Part shown: positions 5,980-8,897 of the stretch, piece by piece
How positions within the stretch are numbered: position 1 is the stretch's first letter
Layout of the letters: each line of letters opens with the position of its first letter
NCBI GenBank assembly: GCA_016784945.1
Contig: JADHTP010000116.1
Span: forward strand, 1-8,897
Direction: 5' to 3'
DNA: 8,897 nucleotides
Origin: Deltaproteobacteria bacterium
GTDB taxonomy: Bacteria > Myxococcota_A > UBA9042 > DTJE01
The notes under the pieces: generated by a model
Seen by the model: only the letters and a program-made list of their open reading frames with translations
Database searches by the model: none
What the model was told of the DNA's origin: nothing
Translations under genes and position numbers: made by a program

Positions 5980-6795
5980 TCAACAGGTGTCGCATCGGTA
6001 TCGGTACTGACAGTCCCCACACTGCCACCCCCTGTTCTTCCAGAAGATGCCCTGCGTGACGGCCTTCAAGACCTGGGTGTACGTGGACAACATCTCAGTC
6101 TCCTGTTCCTTGGTCCGGACGACGGTGGAGAACTCCACTTGTGGTGACCTGGTCTTCAACAATACCTGGAAGGCCAAGCCGGGATGGCGGACGCCGAGTT
6201 CGCGAGCAGCGAACTGGTACGCGGTAGGCTGGAGGTCGTACATCAGGCGGTCCTGCGCGAACTTCCGGGCCGCGGTCTTGTGCTCGACGATGATGGTTCG
6301 GCCCTCGTGTTCGGCCACGAGGTCGATGGCACCGACCAGAACCTCCTCCAGGATAGCACCAGTCTCGGGGTTCGGGAGGGTCACGGAGAAAGGCTGCTCC
6401 ACGGCCACGACCTCGTCGGGGACGAACCCTTCCTCGTTGAACCTCTTCAGAATGGCGATACCCAGGTCCTTGACCTTTCCGGCGTCCTCCCCGGACTTGT
6501 AGTGGATGGGCAGGGAGTCCCGCAGTTCCACCTCCCACCGGTCGGAGAACGCGGCCTGTACCCGCCCTGGTGACGGCTTCTTGCCGTGTGCTTTCAGGAA
6601 TCCGTAGAACACGGCCAGGGCGTGGTGGACTGCGCTTCCGAATCCCAGGGCCGATGGGCGGTGGGACGGCGGCGTACCGACGACGTAGCTGTGCCGGTAC
6701 TTCTCCGAGCACATCTGGTACGTGTTGATCTGGGACACGGACACGTGGAGACGCTGTCGCAGCTTTTCCAGGGGCACGGCCTTCAGTGCAGTCAT
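5980..6795 (-). CDS. RecB/Cas4-like PD-(D/E)XK nuclease with Cys cluster
   Basis: This is a predicted DNA exonuclease of the PD-(D/E)XK superfamily (PDDEXK_1, RecB/AddB/Cas4 type), 271 residues. SVSQINTYQMCSEKYRHSY is the family's N-terminal motif and carries C29. GFGSAVHHAL (51-60) supplies the histidine motif, D158 lies in GAIDLV, and E171-x-K173 (VEHKTA) is the catalytic pair. DLQPTAYQFA (187-196) matches the QxxxY motif. The C-terminus has C259-x2-C262-x5-C268-x2-C271. Together with C29 these could hold an iron-sulfur cluster, as in Cas4 and AddB. ATG 6795 overlaps the TGA of the upstream gene by 4 nt (ATGA) and has AAGGAG 8 nt upstream. Pairing with a Rad52-like annealing protein suggests a phage-type recombination role: resecting ends for the annealer. 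No cas genes are nearby, which argues against CRISPR adaptation. Confidence 0.88.
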   Translation of the reverse strand: MTALKAVPLEKLRQRLHVSVSQINTYQMCSEKYRHSYVVGTPPSHRPSALGFGSAVHHALAVFYGFLKAHGKKPSPGRVQAAFSDRWEVELRDSLPIHYKSGEDAGKVKDLGIAILKRFNEEGFVPDEVVAVEQPFSVTLPNPETGAILEEVLVGAIDLVAEHEGRTIIVEHKTAARKFAQDRLMYDLQPTAYQFAARELGVRHPGLAFQVLLKTRSPQVEFSTVVRTKEQETEMLSTYTQVLKAVTQGIFWKNRGWQCGDCQYRYRCDTC

Positions 6796-7319
6796 GACGT
6801 TTTCTCCTTCTTCATGTTCTCGATGAGTCCGGACGCCTCGGTTCGGTCCAGGTACTCGGGCTTCTTGCCGTAGGTCTGGAGGCAGCGCTCGCCCAGCTCG
6901 TCACGGGACATGTTCAGGTCGCGGCCCAGCATGTACAGGTAGTCCAACTGCTTGCGCGTGATGCGGGTCTTCTCGGCACCGTTGCCGTTGTCAGGTTTGC
7001 GGGCCTGCTGTGGCTCCTGCTGGTCCTGCACAATGCCCATGAGGACACCACACCGGACCAGGCTGTCCATGGACGCGGCCTGGAGCTTCTCGTGCAGGGG
7101 CCCGGGACCTTCGCTGGGGCAGCCTCCGAATGCCACCCGGAACACACCGTCCAGGGTCAGCTTGCCGAGTACGATGACCTCGCCGTTGATGATGAGATGA
7201 TCCTCCACGCTGAACGACCACTTGCGGTCAGTGGCCTGATCGAGCCGGCTGATCAGGCAAGTGTCCTGTTCGGGTTTGTCGTCCGATGAGGACGGACTGA
7301 TGGATCTGATCTGATTCAT
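6792..7319 (-). CDS. Rad52/DdrA-like single-strand annealing protein
   Basis: This is a probable single-strand annealing protein of the Rad52/Rad22/DdrA group, which binds ssDNA and pairs complementary strands in phage-type recombination. It has 175 residues. The sequence LISRLDQATDRKWSFSVEDH followed by NGEVIVLGKLTLDGVFRVAFG and LQAASMDSLVRCGVLMGI matches the family's WSF-V, VLGrLTi-GV-R and A-SDaLkr-a--lGI pattern. A charged linker (about 98-117) leads to a C-terminal helical domain (TRKQLDYLYMLGRDLNMSRD and on), like the protein-interaction tails of phage annealing proteins. The core is short, so the oligomerisation surface may be reduced. ATG 7319 has GGAG 7 nt upstream. The stop overlaps the start of the nuclease gene, so the two are translationally coupled. 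The family assignment rests on pattern, and a profile search would confirm it. Confidence 0.75.
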   Translation of the reverse strand: MNQIRSISPSSSDDKPEQDTCLISRLDQATDRKWSFSVEDHLIINGEVIVLGKLTLDGVFRVAFGGCPSEGPGPLHEKLQAASMDSLVRCGVLMGIVQDQQEPQQARKPDNGNGAEKTRITRKQLDYLYMLGRDLNMSRDELGERCLQTYGKKPEYLDRTEASGLIENMKKEKTS

Positions 7320-7348
7320 GGTTTTTCTCCATTGATTGGTATGGGGTG

Positions 7349-7377
7349 TATCTAGGTCTTCATGGTTCTTATGCCAA
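7349..7377 (-). promoter_or_regulatory. Possible promoter of the annealing protein-nuclease operon
   Basis: On the minus strand TTGGCA (7372-7377, 5 of 6 to the -35 consensus) is 17 bp from TAGATA (7349-7354, weak -10). A start near 7342 would give a leader of about 22 nt that contains the GGAG ribosome site before ATG 7319. Confidence 0.35.
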
Positions 7378-7420
7378 GATTGGAAGTGTAGTGGCCGGTA
7401 TCAGTCCGGTCAGACCGAAG

Positions 7421-7444
7421 GTAGAGGTGTTCACCCGAAGGTCG
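7421..7444. repeat. 24-bp direct repeat, copy 1
   Basis: It begins GTAGAGGTGTTCACC and ends AGGTCG; 22 of 24 positions match the copy at 7764-7787. The core contains the palindrome GGTG-TT-CACC. It lies about 45 bp upstream of the possible -35 box of the annealing-protein operon, and a 5-bp hairpin CGGTC-A-GACCG (7407-7417) sits just to its left. Confidence 0.75.
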
Positions 7445-7513
7445 CTACATTGCCCGCAAAGCCGACGATCCACTGTCAGATCCAGGCGGATGGACTTTTT
7501 AGGAGGGACAGCT

Positions 7514-7735
7514 TCACATCTTGGCCAGTAGTGGACCGAGAGGACTGAATTCCGGTGAGGGGACCAGCTGCTCTTCTACATATTTCCCATCCTTCCAGTA
7601 CACTCGATAGGCTTTGCGACCCTTGACGGACGCGAGGACCCGGTAGCTGTCGTCCAGCACGACCAATGCACAGCACTCGTCCAGAGCGATTGCGCCGCAA
7701 GAGGAATCGGGATTGGCGGCATGGTGTGAAGAGCG
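7514..7735 (-). pseudogene. C-terminal remnant of a probable S51 peptidase
   Basis: This open stretch encodes about 60 residues (SCGAIALDECCALVVLDD, then RVLASVKGRKAYRVYWKDGK, then VEEQLVP) that follow the pattern of the last part of peptidase S51/dipeptidase E-like proteins: a G-a--dd-aAL segment, then a-AYRV and E--L. The catalytic serine and preceding three quarters of such a protein are absent. Reading upstream, the frame passes through the strong hairpin and repeat copy 2 and ends at a TAA at 7790-7792. A GTG at 7777 could nominally start it, but the residues encoded by the hairpin do not look like the family. I read it as a gene truncated at about 7735. It lies 67 bp or more downstream of groEL on the same strand. 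The S51 assignment is tentative. Confidence 0.45.
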
Positions 7736-7762
7736 CCAGGGGGAGAGCATGCTCCCCCTGGC
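7735..7762. other. Perfect 11-bp GC-rich stem-loop
   Basis: GCCAGGGGGAG (7735-7745) and CTCCCCCTGGC (7752-7762) are perfectly complementary, with loop AGCATG. It lies between groEL and the peptidase remnant and touches repeat copy 2. There is no U-tract after it on either strand, so a canonical intrinsic terminator for groEL is not supported, although transcript stabilisation or a mobile-element end is possible. Confidence 0.7.
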
Positions 7763-7763
7763 C

Positions 7764-7787
7764 GTAGAGGTGTTCACCAGCAGGTCG
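7764..7787. repeat. 24-bp direct repeat, copy 2
   Basis: This is the partner of the repeat at 7421-7444, in the same orientation, starting 343 bp to the right of copy 1's start and differing at two positions. It abuts the 11-bp hairpin and lies at the point where similarity of the peptidase remnant has ended. The pair brackets the remnant, as target duplications or att sites would. Confidence 0.75.
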
Positions 7788-7857
7788 GATTAGCCTTCTT
7801 CGAAGAGTGGCTTGGCAGACATGGGTCCCGCCGCAGATACCTGCACCGAGCCGATCG

Positions 7858-8897
7858 TCAGTAATCCATGTCTTCCATTCCAGCACCGTGGCCAGGCGGG
7901 GACTTCTTCTTGGACTCCTCGACCACGACGCACTCGGTGGTCAGCAGGAGGGATGACACGCTGGCGGCCTTCTCGAGGGCGATACGGGTCACCTTGGTCG
8001 GATCGATGACGCCCTGATCGACGAGGTTGCCGTATTCGTCATTCAGTGCGTTGTACCCGAACTTCGCGTCCTTGGCGTCCCGCACCTTCTGGACCACGAT
8101 GGAACCCTCGACGCCCGCGTTCCCGGCGATCATCCGGATAGGCTCCTCCAGGGCCCGCCGGACGATGTTGACACCCACCTTCTGGCCCATTGGGATGTCG
8201 TCCAGTGCGTCCAGGGTGGCCTGGCAATGCAGCAGCGCCACACCTCCACCCACTACGATGCCCTCTTCCACCGCTGCCCGCGTGGCGTGGAGCGCATCTT
8301 CCACCCGGGCCTTCTTTTCCTTCATTTCGGCCTCGGTGGCAGCGCCGACCTGCACGACCGCGACTCCTCCTGCAAGCTTCGCGAGCCGCTCCTGCAGCTT
8401 CTCCCGATCGTAGTCGCTCTTCGTGTCGTCGATCTGGGCCTTGATCTGACTGATCCGGCCCTTGATGTCCTCGGTTTTCCCGGCACCTTCAATGATGGTC
8501 GTGTTCTCCTTGTCAATCACGATCTTCTTGGCTCGCCCGAGATCGGTGAGTTGCGCGTTCTCAAGCTTCATCCCGGTCACTTCGGAAATGACGTTTCCTC
8601 CCGTCAGGACGGCGATGTCTTCCAGCATGGCCTTGCGACGGTCGCCGAATGCCGGCGCCTTGACTGCTGCAACTTTCAGGGAACCCCGGATCTTGTTGAC
8701 CACCAGCGTGGCCAATGCCTCCCCTTCTATGTCCTCCGCCACGACAACCAGGGATTTTCCCTGTTTAGCGATCTGCTCCAGCAGGGGAAGGAGGTCCTTC
8801 ATGTTCGAGATCTTCTTGTCGTGGATCAGGATGAGCGGATCCTCCATGACCGTCTCCATCCGCTCGGGGTCGGTCACGAAATACGGGGACAGGTAGC
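7858..8897 (-). CDS. groEL: Chaperonin GroEL (Hsp60), 5' end outside window
   Basis: This is the large subunit of the ATP-driven GroEL-GroES protein-folding chamber in the cytoplasm. The frame is open to the right edge, where YLSPYFVTDPE matches E. coli GroEL from about residue 199, so about 345 residues are visible: most of the apical domain, the intermediate domain and the C-terminal equatorial part. Clear landmarks are AEDIEGEALATLVVNK, KAPAFGDRRKAMLEDIAVLTGG, SDYDREKLQERLAKLAGGVA, VEDALHATRAAVEEG (with the ATPase aspartate) and VVGGGVALL. The C-terminus is GAGMEDMDY and lacks the GGM repeat tail of E. coli. The stop TGA is at 7858-7860. No groES is visible; it would lie upstream, to the right. 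Nothing suggests decay. Confidence 0.98.
   Translation of the reverse strand, partial: YLSPYFVTDPERMETVMEDPLILIHDKKISNMKDLLPLLEQIAKQGKSLVVVAEDIEGEALATLVVNKIRGSLKVAAVKAPAFGDRRKAMLEDIAVLTGGNVISEVTGMKLENAQLTDLGRAKKIVIDKENTTIIEGAGKTEDIKGRISQIKAQIDDTKSDYDREKLQERLAKLAGGVAVVQVGAATEAEMKEKKARVEDALHATRAAVEEGIVVGGGVALLHCQATLDALDDIPMGQKVGVNIVRRALEEPIRMIAGNAGVEGSIVVQKVRDAKDAKFGYNALNDEYGNLVDQGVIDPTKVTRIALEKAASVSSLLLTTECVVVEESKKKSPPGHGAGMEDMDY

Noticed and set aside
5980..6795. Nuclease as a CRISPR-associated Cas4
   Set aside because: The fold and Cys cluster fit Cas4-like proteins, but there is no array or other cas gene, and the overlap with an annealing protein indicates a recombination pair.
7476..7886. 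136-codon minus-strand frame overlapping groEL end and peptidase remnant
   Set aside because: It uses a different frame from both and matches nothing I recognise; the remnant frame carries the family-like pattern.
7858..8413. Plus-strand open frames opposite groEL
   Set aside because: They are serine/arginine/proline-rich shadows of a clear GroEL coding sequence.

Overview
The window looks like a GC-rich chromosomal segment of a deltaproteobacterial lineage, most likely Myxococcota or a relative. The evidence is a lipoprotein with a proline hexad repeat, a cysteine-rich block and a beta-sandwich-like tail, a SMUG1-type uracil-DNA glycosylase, and a GroEL with no GGM tail. This placement is inference, since no rRNA is present. 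The backbone is interrupted by at least two site-specific recombinase modules and holds three broken genes.

Layout, left to right. Positions 100-1434 (minus) encode a serine recombinase. Its 5' end lies about 60 bp from an abruptly truncated uracil-DNA glycosylase gene (about 1498-2046, plus), which starts at the catalytic Asn codon. The simplest reading is that the right end of an integrative element, running off the left edge, sits inside this repair gene. A hairpin-rich spacer (2047-2101) separates the glycosylase from a convergent lipoprotein gene (2102-3472, minus) with sixteen six-residue repeats. Across a divergent spacer follow a HIT-family nucleotide hydrolase (3660-4049, plus) and, overlapping it by ATGA, a pseudogene of a phosphorothioate-binding restriction endonuclease. 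The pseudogene has an amber codon and a frameshift, and no HNH nuclease part is visible. After about 240 bp of unassigned DNA comes tRNA-Leu(UAA) (4754-4835, minus).

From 4916 to 7319, all on the minus strand, is a compact recombination module. In transcription order it is a Rad52/DdrA-like single-strand annealing protein, a RecB/Cas4-like PD-(D/E)XK nuclease (4-nt overlap) and a tyrosine integrase. The annealing protein and nuclease resemble a phage Red-type recombination pair, and the integrase marks the block as mobile. To the right, 7320-7857 holds the 3' remnant of a probable S51 peptidase gene, a strong 11-bp hairpin, and two near-identical 24-bp direct repeats that bracket the remnant. 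The window ends inside groEL (7858 to the edge, minus).

The theme is DNA repair, restriction and recombination: one repair gene interrupted by a recombinase element, one modification-dependent restriction gene decayed beside an intact HIT partner, and a self-contained annealing/nuclease/integrase cassette. The best leads are the glycosylase-recombinase junction, the HIT-restriction pairing, and the repeat-bracketed remnant near the cassette.
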